NCBI RefSeq assembly: GCF_900100075.1
Contig: NZ_FNEG01000001.1
Coordinates: 744,001-808,000 of the forward strand
Reading direction: 5' to 3'
Length of the DNA: 64,000 bases
Source: Chryseobacterium jejuense
GTDB lineage: Bacteria > Bacteroidota > Bacteroidia > Flavobacteriales > Weeksellaceae
The translations under genes were made by a program, and so were the position numbers. The notes below the pieces were generated by a model. The model ran no database searches, had not been told where the DNA came from, and was given only the letters and a program-made list of their open reading frames with translations. Within the stretch, counting starts at the first letter, position 1. Each line of letters opens with the position of its first letter. Below are positions 1 to 8,235 of the stretch, in pieces.

Positions 1-124
1 TAAGCAATTGGATCTGTACTTTGATGAACATGAGGACGTTTCAGAACCTGTAAGACAAAAATTTTATACAGCTCTGGATACCATTCATCCCGGATTAAGT
101 AAAGTTTATCCTTTTACTGTTTAA
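1..124 (+). CDS. 3' end of an unidentified protein
   Basis: An open frame enters from the left edge and stops at TAA (122-124), giving about 40 C-terminal residues ending in KVYPFTV. The residues are mixed and acidic (YFDEHEDVSEPV) with no membrane segment. The start lies outside the window and the fragment is too short to assign a family. It runs in the same direction as the next two genes and could belong to their transcription unit. Confidence 0.5.
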   Translation, partial: KQLDLYFDEHEDVSEPVRQKFYTALDTIHPGLSKVYPFTV

Positions 125-205
125 CTTTAGCCGAAATAGAGCCCTTATGATTGCAGAACCTTATAAAACCTGCTATTTTTGAAGTCAAAAGAAAGTTATT
201 TACCC

Positions 206-796
206 ATGAATATAGACCAACTGAAGGAAAAAGCACAGCCTATGATCCGCAAAGCACAAGTATTTGTTTCAGCCCATGAGCCTGATGAAAAAACAGCTTA
301 TGCCAATGAAGATGAACCTCTTCGTTTTCTCGTGAAGCATTTAGATCAATGGATGGGGCTTATTGAAGATCAGGATGAATTCAAATTCTTACCTATTAAC
401 CTAGAATCAATTGATTTAAATAAATATACAGCGTTAAAGGAAAAAAATATAGAGATTTATCCGCCATTTGAAACATTAATGCATTACGGAGATGAAGAAA
501 TCCAGCAATGGATTGCTGAAAATGATGGGGATAAAGATGACCTGTGCAGTCTGTTGGCTTTTGCATCAGATGAATATACGGATATCTGGATGGATTCTCA
601 TCCTATCTATTTTTATGATGGGATTTTTGCTTATCAGGGCGGTTGGGCAATGACATGGCCGGAAGATGATGCCCCTATGCAATGGAATGAAGACCTGGAG
701 TTTCTTTTTCAGATCGGATTACAGTATGAACCATTTGTAGAAGTATTCTATGATAAAAAGAATTCTTCTTATATCTGTATGGAACGCAATACATAG
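206..796 (+). CDS. acidic hypothetical protein
   Basis: I do not recognise the family. The product is about 196 residues, acidic and soluble, with no signal peptide, membrane segment or cysteine cluster. It has aromatic-rich stretches (HPIYFYDGIFAYQGGWAMTW, then the acidic EDDAPMQW). The frame is open from a TTG at 179, but the ATG at 206 is the more natural start. The gene ends 4 nt before the zinc-ribbon/SMI1-KNR4 gene, so the two are almost certainly cotranscribed. SMI1/KNR4-family genes often sit among small accessory or immunity-type genes, so a similar role is possible but not shown. Confidence 0.6.
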   Translation: MNIDQLKEKAQPMIRKAQVFVSAHEPDEKTAYANEDEPLRFLVKHLDQWMGLIEDQDEFKFLPINLESIDLNKYTALKEKNIEIYPPFETLMHYGDEEIQQWIAENDGDKDDLCSLLAFASDEYTDIWMDSHPIYFYDGIFAYQGGWAMTWPEDDAPMQWNEDLEFLFQIGLQYEPFVEVFYDKKNSSYICMERNT

Positions 797-800
797 AAGA

Positions 801-1796
801 ATGGAAGAAGTACAAAGTGTTTACTGCAATCAGCATGGGCAACAGGATCTGAAATTAATATGCAGCCACCTTCTTGCTGGTAGAAATGAACCAATAGGTT
901 TTTATGAATGTGAGCCAGAGGATATGGCCTGGTGCAATGAATGTGAAAAAGCTCTGAGCAAAACGAGAACAGATGATGAGCAAGATCAGTGGTCCCAGGA
1001 TTGCGATTATAAAATTGTATGTGCTGTATGCTGGGGTAGTATAAAAGAATCAAATCAAATTATAAAAAATCCAATGAATTTAACAGAATTAGAGCAGAAG
1101 TATACCATTCAATACCCTGAAGTCTATAGGCAGTTAGCTGAAAATAATATGCTGGATTGGGGAGTATCTGGATCAAATTGGTATCACGACACTTTTCCGA
1201 AATTAAAAGCAAACCCACCTTTACTTTTATTCGGATATGATATTGAAATCTGGAATGACCAGGAACTTGTTGAAACCTCCATTGATGAGATGTCTGATGA
1301 GGAAGATTACAGAAATATTCATCCGGATTATCAGTTTATTCCGTTTGCACAGAATGGAGCCGGAGATCTGTATGCCTTTCAGTTTGATTTGCAGAATAAT
1401 GGGGAAGTACCAGTTGTTTTTATTCCCCATGATGATGAGGAAGCTGAGATATTAGCCGGAAATTTTCAGGATTTTATTTTCCGCCAGCTCCTGGAATCAG
1501 TAACGGAAATAGATGAAGATTCTATGTTTTATGAAGAGGAAGAAGAAAATCTGAAACAGAACCTCTTCAACCAGTTGAAAACCCATGAACCTTATCTCAC
1601 AGCAAAGCAGATAGAAATTCTGAATACCATTTATCAACGTGATCTTTTTGAATATACCTATAAAGTTCCCAATGGCAGTTCCTTTGAAACAGAAGGATTG
1701 GTAACATTTGACGAGGTAGAAGAAATCATCAATCAGCAGCTCTCTTTTGAGCATTTGAACAGAAGGTTTAATTATACAGAATCTCCAAAACCGTAA
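801..1796 (+). CDS. zinc-ribbon-like domain fused to SMI1/KNR4 (SUKH) domain
   Basis: About 331 residues, read from the ATG at 801; an upstream in-frame start at 750 would overlap the preceding gene. Residues 1-85 hold four Cys/His pairs: C9/H12, C21/H23, C45/C48 and C74/C77, the last followed by W. These are spaced as in the stand-alone protein encoded at 62776-63054. From about residue 92 a SMI1/KNR4-like domain follows, with an ELEQKY..YPEVYRQLAENN start, a PFAQNGAGDLYAFQFD core and VVFIPHDDEEAE. In this superfamily the domain often marks immunity or housekeeping adaptor proteins (family knowledge). The C-terminal third is acidic and unassigned. The fusion and its separate homolog are discussed in the findings. 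Confidence 0.7.
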   Translation: MEEVQSVYCNQHGQQDLKLICSHLLAGRNEPIGFYECEPEDMAWCNECEKALSKTRTDDEQDQWSQDCDYKIVCAVCWGSIKESNQIIKNPMNLTELEQKYTIQYPEVYRQLAENNMLDWGVSGSNWYHDTFPKLKANPPLLLFGYDIEIWNDQELVETSIDEMSDEEDYRNIHPDYQFIPFAQNGAGDLYAFQFDLQNNGEVPVVFIPHDDEEAEILAGNFQDFIFRQLLESVTEIDEDSMFYEEEEENLKQNLFNQLKTHEPYLTAKQIEILNTIYQRDLFEYTYKVPNGSSFETEGLVTFDEVEEIINQQLSFEHLNRRFNYTESPKP

Positions 1797-1814
1797 GACA
1801 AGTATTTATAGCCA

Positions 1815-1850
1815 TAAAAAAGCCTGTAGTTTTGATCTGCAGGCTTTTCT
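1815..1850 (+). terminator. rho-independent terminator
   Basis: Arms AAAAGCCTG and CAGGCTTTT enclose a short loop and end in a T-rich run, about 20 nt after the stop of the zinc-ribbon/SMI1 gene. Confidence 0.7.
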
Positions 1851-1865
1851 CTTGGGAAATGAACC

Positions 1866-1879
1866 GTGATTTTCTTCAT
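1866..1879 (+). promoter_or_regulatory. possible autoregulatory CRP-like site
   Basis: GTGA-N6-TCAT lies 37 nt upstream of the Crp-family start codon. It matches the two better boxes downstream of the same gene (2482-2520) at seven of eight conserved positions. Autoregulation is inferred. Confidence 0.3.
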
Positions 1880-1915
1880 AAAAAAACAGTATTTTTATGC
1901 TTTAAGAAATAGAAT

Positions 1916-2476
1916 ATGCCGGATAGGTTAAGAGCTCATATCGAAAAGATCCTTCCTCTTAGTGATGAAGAGTTTGATTTTATATCCTCTTGTTTTACTT
2001 ATAAAAAATACAGGAAACACCAGTTTTTAATACAGGAAGGAGAAGCTGTGCCCTATAACTACTTTGTATTGAAAGGGCTCCTTAAATTAGTGTATACCAA
2101 TGAAGCCGGAAAAGAACATATTGTAGGATTTGCTATGGAAGACTGGTGGGAAACAGATTTCTCGGCCTTTTATCAAAACCAAAAAGCAACCATGACCCTG
2201 GTGTGTCTTGAAGATACGGAAGTACTATGCCTAACCCTTGAGAATTACCGGAAAATCTGCAGTATTCATCCTAAAATGGAGCATTTCTTTCTGGAAAAGG
2301 CCTATATGGGATTTATTTCTGCACAACAACGCATTATTTCTACCATGACTACCGGAATAAAAGAACGGTATGAGCAGCTGTTGGAAAAATATCCGTCTCT
2401 CGTACAGCGTGTTCCCAAATCATTGCTGGCCGCTTATCTTGGCGTTTCCCGGGAAACTCTAAGCCGCTTACAATGA
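1916..2476 (+). CDS. Crp/Fnr-family transcriptional regulator
   Basis: 186 residues with an N-terminal cyclic-nucleotide-binding-like beta-roll (about residues 10-125) and a C-terminal winged helix. The recognition helix reads VSRETLSRL, with R179, E180 and R184. These are equivalent in type and spacing to R180, E181 and R185 of E. coli CRP, which contact the GTGA half-site (established). Most Bacteroidota paralogs, such as the one encoded at 42072-42650, lack this trio. The protein stops only two residues after the last arginine, so the usual short basic tail is missing. Two CRP-like palindromes follow directly in front of the RidA gene. The effector is unknown. Confidence 0.85.
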   Translation: MPDRLRAHIEKILPLSDEEFDFISSCFTYKKYRKHQFLIQEGEAVPYNYFVLKGLLKLVYTNEAGKEHIVGFAMEDWWETDFSAFYQNQKATMTLVCLEDTEVLCLTLENYRKICSIHPKMEHFFLEKAYMGFISAQQRIISTMTTGIKERYEQLLEKYPSLVQRVPKSLLAAYLGVSRETLSRLQ

Positions 2477-2481
2477 TAAAC

Positions 2482-2521
2482 TGTGATTTCCGTCACTTGA
2501 TAATCGTGATTCCCATCACAG
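2482..2521 (+). promoter_or_regulatory. two CRP-like operator boxes
   Basis: Box 1 is TGTGA-TTTCCG-TCACT (2482-2497). Box 2 is CGTGA-TTCCCA-TCACAG (2505-2521). Both fit TGTGA-N6-TCACA and their centres are 23 bp apart, about two helical turns. They lie between the Crp-type regulator and the RidA gene, 60-100 nt upstream of the latter's ATG. The neighbouring regulator carries the matching recognition helix, so it is the likely binder (inference). Confidence 0.55.
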
Positions 2522-2583
2522 AGTTTTGCTATATCTATTCTGCAATTTTGCAAAGTAATCAATAACAAAATTCAACAGGTATA

Positions 2584-2973
2584 ATGGAAAAAAGAACCGT
2601 AAACCCATGGAAATGGCAGGATGAACGCAGCTACTCACAAGCTGTGGAAGTAAGAAATGCAGAAGCTACTTTATATTGTTCGGGACAGGCAGCCATAGAT
2701 CCGGATGGTACTTCTAGCAATAAGGATATGAAAAGCCAGCTGGAACAGGCAATAGCCAATCTTGAAGAAGTCATTACAACAGCAGGCTATGAGTGTAAAG
2801 GAATTGTAAGATTAAATATCTACACCACTTCAACACAGGAGTTATGGCCACATTTTCCCATACTTCAGGAGTGGATTGCAGTACATCATATAGAACAGGC
2901 GGTCACGATGCTTGAAGTCAATGGCTTATTTGAAACACTGAAAGTAGAGTTGGAAGCCACCGTGGTGAAGTAA
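2584..2973 (+). CDS. RidA (YjgF/YER057c/UK114) family protein
   Basis: 129 residues with the typical RidA pattern: LYCSGQAAIDPDG near residue 31, an acidic-polar region with QLEQAIANLEEVI, and a VRLNIYTT strand. RidA proteins deaminate reactive enamine/imine intermediates such as 2-aminoacrylate (family knowledge). The family's substrate-binding arginine near residue 105 is not apparent in the ITEXT stretch HIEQAVTMLEVNGLF, where Q or A occupies its place, so the activity may differ from true RidA. It sits right after two CRP-like boxes and is probably regulated by the upstream Crp-type protein. Confidence 0.8.
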   Translation: MEKRTVNPWKWQDERSYSQAVEVRNAEATLYCSGQAAIDPDGTSSNKDMKSQLEQAIANLEEVITTAGYECKGIVRLNIYTTSTQELWPHFPILQEWIAVHHIEQAVTMLEVNGLFETLKVELEATVVK

Positions 2974-3032
2974 TCTTCATGATGGTATCAAATCAAGAGG
3001 TTGTTTCAAAAGTCAAAAAAAACAGGCTTTTG

Positions 3033-3340
3033 TCATTCTGAATATAGCAGCGCGAAATGAAGAATCTCAACAGAGTTAAGGTTCCCGCAAATCTCACAGA
3101 TTACGCAGATTTTTAACCTTAATTATCTGCTCAATCTGCTTAATCCGCGAGATAAAAATAGGTTTTTATCATTCTGAATGTAGCAGTGCGAAATGAAGAA
3201 TCTCAACAGAGTTAAGGTTCCCGCAAATCTCACAGATTACGTAGATTTTTTAACTTGCATTTATCTGCCTAATCTGCTCAATCTGCGAGATAAAAAAAAC
3301 ATGACCTCTGTCATTCTGAGCGTAGCGAAGAATCTCTGAA
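3033..3340. repeat. intergenic repeat, two copies of about 140 bp plus a partial third
   Basis: Unit 1 starts at 3033, unit 2 at 3169 and a partial unit at 3311, each opening with TCATTCTGA. Each full unit contains a GAAGAATCTCAACAGAG stretch, a CACAGATTACG.AGATTTTT stretch and an ATCTGC..AATCTGC run. No open frame runs through it. Between 2974 and 3407 this repeat is all I see. Relatives of the second half recur near 15137 and 61895. Confidence 0.75.
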
Positions 3341-3407
3341 CTGTATCCAGAATGACAACCTCTTTTTTCTTACCTTTATCTATCTAATTTGTAATCATAT
3401 AGAGAGT

Positions 3408-4196
3408 ATGAATATTCAACTTTTTTCAAAAAATGCACTGGTAGGCGGTGCTACGCAGGGAATAGGAGCAGGAATTGCCATTGAACTGGCAAAATGTGGA
3501 GCTAATGTTACGGTAGTGGCCCGCAACGAGTCAAAACTTAAGGATTTTATGGCTGCGTTGCCTATAGTGAATCCGGATCAGAAACATGAATATCTGGTTG
3601 CTGATTTTTCTGATTTTGAAAGCTATCAACAGATCATTACAGGATATTTTAATACCCATTCAATAGACATTTTGGTGAATAATACCAATGGCCCTGAGCC
3701 GGGACTTGCTGTTGATAAAAATATAACCGATTATCAGAAAGCTTTTGATCTTCTTTTCAAAACAGTGTGCGAAACAACCTTATTGGCTTTACCTTATATG
3801 ATTGAACAGAAAAACGGACGGATCATCAATGTTTCTTCACTTTCTGTAAAAGAACCCATCGGAAGTTTGGCACTTTCCAATTCTATCCGTTCCGCTGTAA
3901 TGGCGTGGGCAAAAACACTATCTAATGAAGTAGCTCAGCATCATATTACCGTCAATAATATTTTAACAGGATATTTTGATACAGCACGCATTCAGAATCT
4001 GATTCACCATGATGCTCAGAAAGCGGGTATATCTGAAGATGAGATCAAGCGAATGAGAGAAAATAAAATCCCAATGAAAAGATTCGGAAAACCTGAAGAA
4101 TATGGTAATCTGGTAGCTTTTCTCGCTTCAGAATATGCTTCTTACCTTACTGGAGCCAATATTCCTTTGGATGGCGGACTGAATAATACATATTAA
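3408..4196 (+). CDS. SDR-family oxidoreductase with altered catalytic motif
   Basis: 262 residues with a Rossmann fold. The nucleotide motif reads GGATQGIGAGIA (residues 13-24), the NNAG-type motif reads NNTNG (91-95), and serines occur at 143-144. The usual YxxxK is replaced by S157-N-S-I-R161, before an otherwise normal SDR helix (AKTLSNEVA). The C-terminus has the expected YLTGANIPLDGG. Such Ser/Arg variants occur as a divergent SDR subgroup (general knowledge). Catalysis by the classical mechanism is therefore doubtful and the substrate is unknown. It stands alone, with a repeat upstream and a long gap downstream. Confidence 0.8.
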   Translation: MNIQLFSKNALVGGATQGIGAGIAIELAKCGANVTVVARNESKLKDFMAALPIVNPDQKHEYLVADFSDFESYQQIITGYFNTHSIDILVNNTNGPEPGLAVDKNITDYQKAFDLLFKTVCETTLLALPYMIEQKNGRIINVSSLSVKEPIGSLALSNSIRSAVMAWAKTLSNEVAQHHITVNNILTGYFDTARIQNLIHHDAQKAGISEDEIKRMRENKIPMKRFGKPEEYGNLVAFLASEYASYLTGANIPLDGGLNNTY

Positions 4197-4302
4197 ATTA
4201 TAGGAAAGGAAACTGGAGGCTTGAAGCAGGAAATGGTTGAAAGACAACTTGTAGATAAGCTATTGAAATTTTCTAAAGATCATTTCCATTAGTATTAAAT
4301 CC

Positions 4303-4340
4303 AACAGTAACTTCCAGTCTCCCTCTTCCAGCTTCCAGCC
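4303..4340. repeat. TTCCAGCYTCC-type intergenic repeat
   Basis: A pyrimidine-rich stretch, ACTTCCAGTCTCCCTCTTCC followed by AGCTTCCAGCC. Similar strings occur at 42927-42953 and 49234-49268, always between genes. Confidence 0.5.
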
Positions 4341-4425
4341 TAATCTGTTATTTTATTAAAAAAGTCACAGATTGATGTAATATTCCTTCCTTATCAGTTG
4401 TCATACTAATATTGGAAAATATTAT

Positions 4426-7400
4426 ATGAAAAACTGGTCTTTTAAAAAATGGAACACCGTACTGGGATGGTTCCTTTTCACTATTGCTTTGATTACTTAT
4501 TTCTCCACTATGGAGCATTTCCTGAGTTTTTGGGATTGTGGGGAATATATTTCTTCAGCAGCCAAGCTTGAAGTAACCCATGCTCCCGGTGCTGCTTTAT
4601 TTCAGATTGTAGGGGCAGTGGCCAGTATATTTGCATTCGGAAATAGCAGCAATTATTCTATAGTGATTAATGCCATGTCAGCACTTTTCAGTGCATTTAC
4701 CATTTTGTTCCTGTTCTGGACCATTACTCACTTTTTAAGAAGACTTTTACATAAAGATATTAATGAAATTACGAGGCCTCAGGAGATTTCAATTCTGTTT
4801 GCAGGGGTCATTGGTGCTTTATGTTTTACATTTTCAGATACGTTTTGGTTTTCAGCGGTAGAAGGAGAAGTATATTCTATGGCTTCTCTGTTTATTGCAC
4901 TTTTGGTATGGCTTATTACCAAATGGGAAAATGAACATACTGCAGTAGATAACGAAAGATGGATTATTCTTATTTTCTTTGCTATCGGGCTTTCGGTGGG
5001 AGTTCATATGATGTGTATGCTAGCCATTCCGGCTATATGTCTGGTGTATTATGCCAGAAACTATACGTTTACCTGGAAGAGCTTTATTCTGGCCAATCTG
5101 ATAACACTTGGTGTGTTGGCATTAGTCTTTAAAATTATTTTCCCGTTAATTATGACGATGTTCGGGCAGCTGGAGATCTTCTTTGTGAACGGACTAAGTC
5201 TTCCTTTTCACTCAGGAACTATTGTCGCTTTTATTATCATGGGGGCCATTTGTTATTTGATGATTAAATATGCTAGGAAGTTAAAAAAGAATATATATCA
5301 GACCATTGTTTTATCTGTTGTGTATATGGTTATAGGTTTTTCGTGTTGGCTGGTGATTCCTATCCGGGCCAATGCCAACCCGCCCATGAATCTTAATGAC
5401 CCTGATACAGCCATTGGGATGAAAGATTATTACAACAGAGAACAGTATGGAGACTGGCCAACAATATATGGCCAAAATTATACGGCAGCTCTTGATAAAA
5501 AAGGATTGGAAAAAAATGAAGATGGAAGTTACAAAAGGAATGTAACCGGAGAAATGTATGAAAAGGATGAAAAGACCAAAACGTACAGGAAAACAGGAGA
5601 AAGGTTTAACTACGTCTACAACAAATCTCACCTAAGTTTTATGCCGAGAATGTTCAGTGAAGATAAAGAGGTGATGGCCAATTATATGTCTATGTACGGA
5701 GCTCCTGATTTTACATTCAATTATGATAATGAAGATGTGGCAGACAATCCTCAGGCTAAGCAGATTTTTGAAGAGCTAAGAGCAAAATATGAAGATGATT
5801 CCATCACGGTTGATGATTATATGAAAATAAAACCCTATGATCTTATCAATGTTCAGAGGCCTTCATTTGCTCAAAATATGAACTATTTCTTCTCCTTTCA
5901 GAACGGATATTATTTTGTAAGGTATCTGATGTGGAACTTTGTAGGGAGACAGAATGATTTTCAGGGACATCTTGAAAACACTCATGGGAACTGGATTTCC
6001 GGATTTTCTTTTATAGACAATGCTTTATTGGGGAATCAGGATAATATGCCGGCTAAATTTAAAAATGAAAGTACAGTGAAATTCTTTTTCCTGCCGCTAA
6101 TATTGGGATTAATAGGTTTCTTTTTCCAGCTGAACAGAGATTTTGGAAGGTTTTATGCGATTCTTTCACTATTTATCCTAACCAGTATTGGGATTGTTTT
6201 CTATACAGGAGTAAAGCCTTTTGAGCCAAGAGAAAGAGATTATGCAATGGTAGGATCATTCTATGCTTTTGCTATTTGGATTGGGTTGGGAGCGGGAAGT
6301 ATTCTATGGTTCATTCAATCCAGAATAAAATCTAATGTTGCCCATAGTATAACAGGGGTGATTTTATTGGGAATTCCTTTCATGATGGGTTTCCAGAACT
6401 ATGTTCCGCACGACCGTAGCAGGAAATCTGCTGCTCATGACTCAGCGTATTCTTTCCTGGCATCTCTACCTAAAAATGGGATCGTTTTTACTTATGCCGA
6501 TAATGATACGTATCCGGTTTGGGGATTGCAGGAAACAGAAAGATTCCGGGATGATGTAAAAACAGTAAACTTTACCATGCTGGCTACTCCGTGGAACATT
6601 GATCAGGTAAAAAGAAGAACTTACAATGCTATGGGAGTTCCGGGTGAATTAACCCATGAGGATTACAGGGATGGAGTAAATGATCAGGTGTATTTGATGA
6701 AAAAAGAAGATTGGGAAGGGCTGTTTGCTATGCTCAAGGATCAGGGCACTCCGGATACAGAGTTTCAGGAATTCAGAAAATTTCTGACTCAGGATTCAAT
6801 GACGTTAAAAGAGGCAATTAAGTTTCTGAAATATAAATCTCTCGCAAAAGACGAGTTACTGAAGATGTATTTCGGGGAAAAAGAATATGAAAAATACAAT
6901 ATTATCCCGGTACACAAATTCATTCTTCCAGTGAATAAAGAAAATGCCTTAAAGTCGGGAATTATTAATCCGTCTGACTTTCCGGATGCGGTGGATCAAA
7001 TTACCATTAATTATGAAGCCAATACTCTTTATAAAAGCCACCTTATAATGCTGGATATACTGGCCAATTTTGATTGGAAACGTTCAATTAGTTTCTCGTC
7101 CGGAGGAATGTATGAAAGTGAAAATATCTTTTACCTTGATGACTATCTTCAGTTTGACGGCTTCAGCTACAAACTGGTTCCTATCCATACCACTCAAAGT
7201 CCGGATGGGGATAAAGGCAGGGTAGATGCCCATTCACTTTATGATGTAGTGAAAAACTATAAGTGGGGCAATTTTAAAGATCTGAATATCCACTACGATG
7301 ACACTGGTATATCTGATATTATGAATTACAGAATGTCAGTGAGTAGAGCGGTTTCTGCATTGGTGACGAATGGTGATAAAACAAAAGCTCTAGAATTGTT

Positions 7401-7911
7401 AAATCTTGCTGCGAAGGAAATTCCTGCAGAAAAATACAATGATCCACGTTCATTAAGTTCAATTGTTACAGCTTATGTTGTTGCCGGTGAGGAGCAGAAA
7501 GGCCTTCAGTTGGCTGAGAGTCTTAAAAAAGAAATTTTTTATGAATATGACTATTACCTGAGCCTTTCTCCTAAGTTCAGGGCAGCAGCCAGAAGGCAGA
7601 TGAGGTCTAAACCTATGGAATATTCTCTTGTAGTGTCTGCGGTAACTGAAGCTTACAAAAGATTAGAACAGAATGATAAAGCTAAGAACTATCTGTTGAA
7701 ATCTGTAGAACCGGTTGATAAGAAGTTTAATGCTTTTGTGAAAAACCTTCAACGCATGGATAAAGAAAAAGCGATGAAAGAATCTGAAAATGTGCAGAAA
7801 ATAACTCCTTTTTATCAGTATTTATTCAATGTGATGGAACCTTTTGATTCTACTTATTCAAAAAAGAAAGAAGAACAGATTACTACAGCTATTATTAAAG
7901 CAACACAATAA
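4426..7911 (+). CDS. DUF2723 membrane protein, GT-C-type glycosyltransferase-like
   Basis: 1161 residues. The N-terminal half is a polytopic membrane region starting with an FLSFWDCGEYISSAAKLEV loop typical of DUF2723 proteins. The acidic DCGE loop after the first helix resembles the catalytic loop of GT-C enzymes. The family is related to eukaryotic TMEM260 protein O-mannosyltransferases (family knowledge). Several helices lie within residues 10-310 and another group near 540-670. The C-terminal 450 residues are soluble and helical, with a TPR-like end. Length is usual for the Bacteroidota family. A role in glycosylating envelope or secreted proteins is inferred; no genomic partner is adjacent. 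Confidence 0.8.
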   Translation: MKNWSFKKWNTVLGWFLFTIALITYFSTMEHFLSFWDCGEYISSAAKLEVTHAPGAALFQIVGAVASIFAFGNSSNYSIVINAMSALFSAFTILFLFWTITHFLRRLLHKDINEITRPQEISILFAGVIGALCFTFSDTFWFSAVEGEVYSMASLFIALLVWLITKWENEHTAVDNERWIILIFFAIGLSVGVHMMCMLAIPAICLVYYARNYTFTWKSFILANLITLGVLALVFKIIFPLIMTMFGQLEIFFVNGLSLPFHSGTIVAFIIMGAICYLMIKYARKLKKNIYQTIVLSVVYMVIGFSCWLVIPIRANANPPMNLNDPDTAIGMKDYYNREQYGDWPTIYGQNYTAALDKKGLEKNEDGSYKRNVTGEMYEKDEKTKTYRKTGERFNYVYNKSHLSFMPRMFSEDKEVMANYMSMYGAPDFTFNYDNEDVADNPQAKQIFEELRAKYEDDSITVDDYMKIKPYDLINVQRPSFAQNMNYFFSFQNGYYFVRYLMWNFVGRQNDFQGHLENTHGNWISGFSFIDNALLGNQDNMPAKFKNESTVKFFFLPLILGLIGFFFQLNRDFGRFYAILSLFILTSIGIVFYTGVKPFEPRERDYAMVGSFYAFAIWIGLGAGSILWFIQSRIKSNVAHSITGVILLGIPFMMGFQNYVPHDRSRKSAAHDSAYSFLASLPKNGIVFTYADNDTYPVWGLQETERFRDDVKTVNFTMLATPWNIDQVKRRTYNAMGVPGELTHEDYRDGVNDQVYLMKKEDWEGLFAMLKDQGTPDTEFQEFRKFLTQDSMTLKEAIKFLKYKSLAKDELLKMYFGEKEYEKYNIIPVHKFILPVNKENALKSGIINPSDFPDAVDQITINYEANTLYKSHLIMLDILANFDWKRSISFSSGGMYESENIFYLDDYLQFDGFSYKLVPIHTTQSPDGDKGRVDAHSLYDVVKNYKWGNFKDLNIHYDDTGISDIMNYRMSVSRAVSALVTNGDKTKALELLNLAAKEIPAEKYNDPRSLSSIVTAYVVAGEEQKGLQLAESLKKEIFYEYDYYLSLSPKFRAAARRQMRSKPMEYSLVVSAVTEAYKRLEQNDKAKNYLLKSVEPVDKKFNAFVKNLQRMDKEKAMKESENVQKITPFYQYLFNVMEPFDSTYSKKKEEQITTAIIKATQ

Positions 7912-8040
7912 TAAAAATTTAGCCATTAAGATCAGACAAGGCTTTCAGAATAAAGGATTTTGTTTTTATAGTTTCGTTTTAAAATCTTAGATTTTACCTT
8001 GTACATTCAGAACCTTATCTGCTTAATGGTTTTTAATACA

Positions 8041-8071
8041 GCCTTTGAATTCAATATTTAAAGGCTTTTTT
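8041..8071 (+). terminator. terminator after DUF2723 gene
   Basis: GCCTTT (8041-8046) pairs with AAAGGC (8060-8065), followed by TTTTTTAT. The remaining gap 7912-8235 holds this hairpin and the repeat at 8158; no gene is seen. Confidence 0.6.
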
Positions 8072-8157
8072 ATTGAATAAAACTAAAGTTATTGGGATAT
8101 TTTTAAATACAACTAAGTTTTCTAAGAATCTCTAATATTCCAATTGAAGGGCTGCAA

Positions 8158-8220
8158 ATTCCCCTCCATCGGAGAGCCGGCGAAAATTCAAAGAATTTTT
8201 GACGGGGTGGTTTCAACAAT
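8158..8220. repeat. CCCCTCC/GACGGGGTGG intergenic repeat, copy A
   Basis: A short element with CCCCTCC at the left, an internal hairpin GAAAATTC-aaa-GAATTTTT and GACGGGGTGG at the right. A second copy lies at 41926-41990. The pairing ends suggest a folded RNA or a small non-autonomous element; function unknown. Confidence 0.65.
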
Positions 8221-8235
8221 ACCTACTCAAAAATA

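Noticed and set aside
2521..2560. Standard promoter for the RidA gene
   Set aside because: TTTG (2525-2528) and CAATTTTG (2543-2550) are only 14 bp apart and the -7 element has a mismatch, so it was not annotated.
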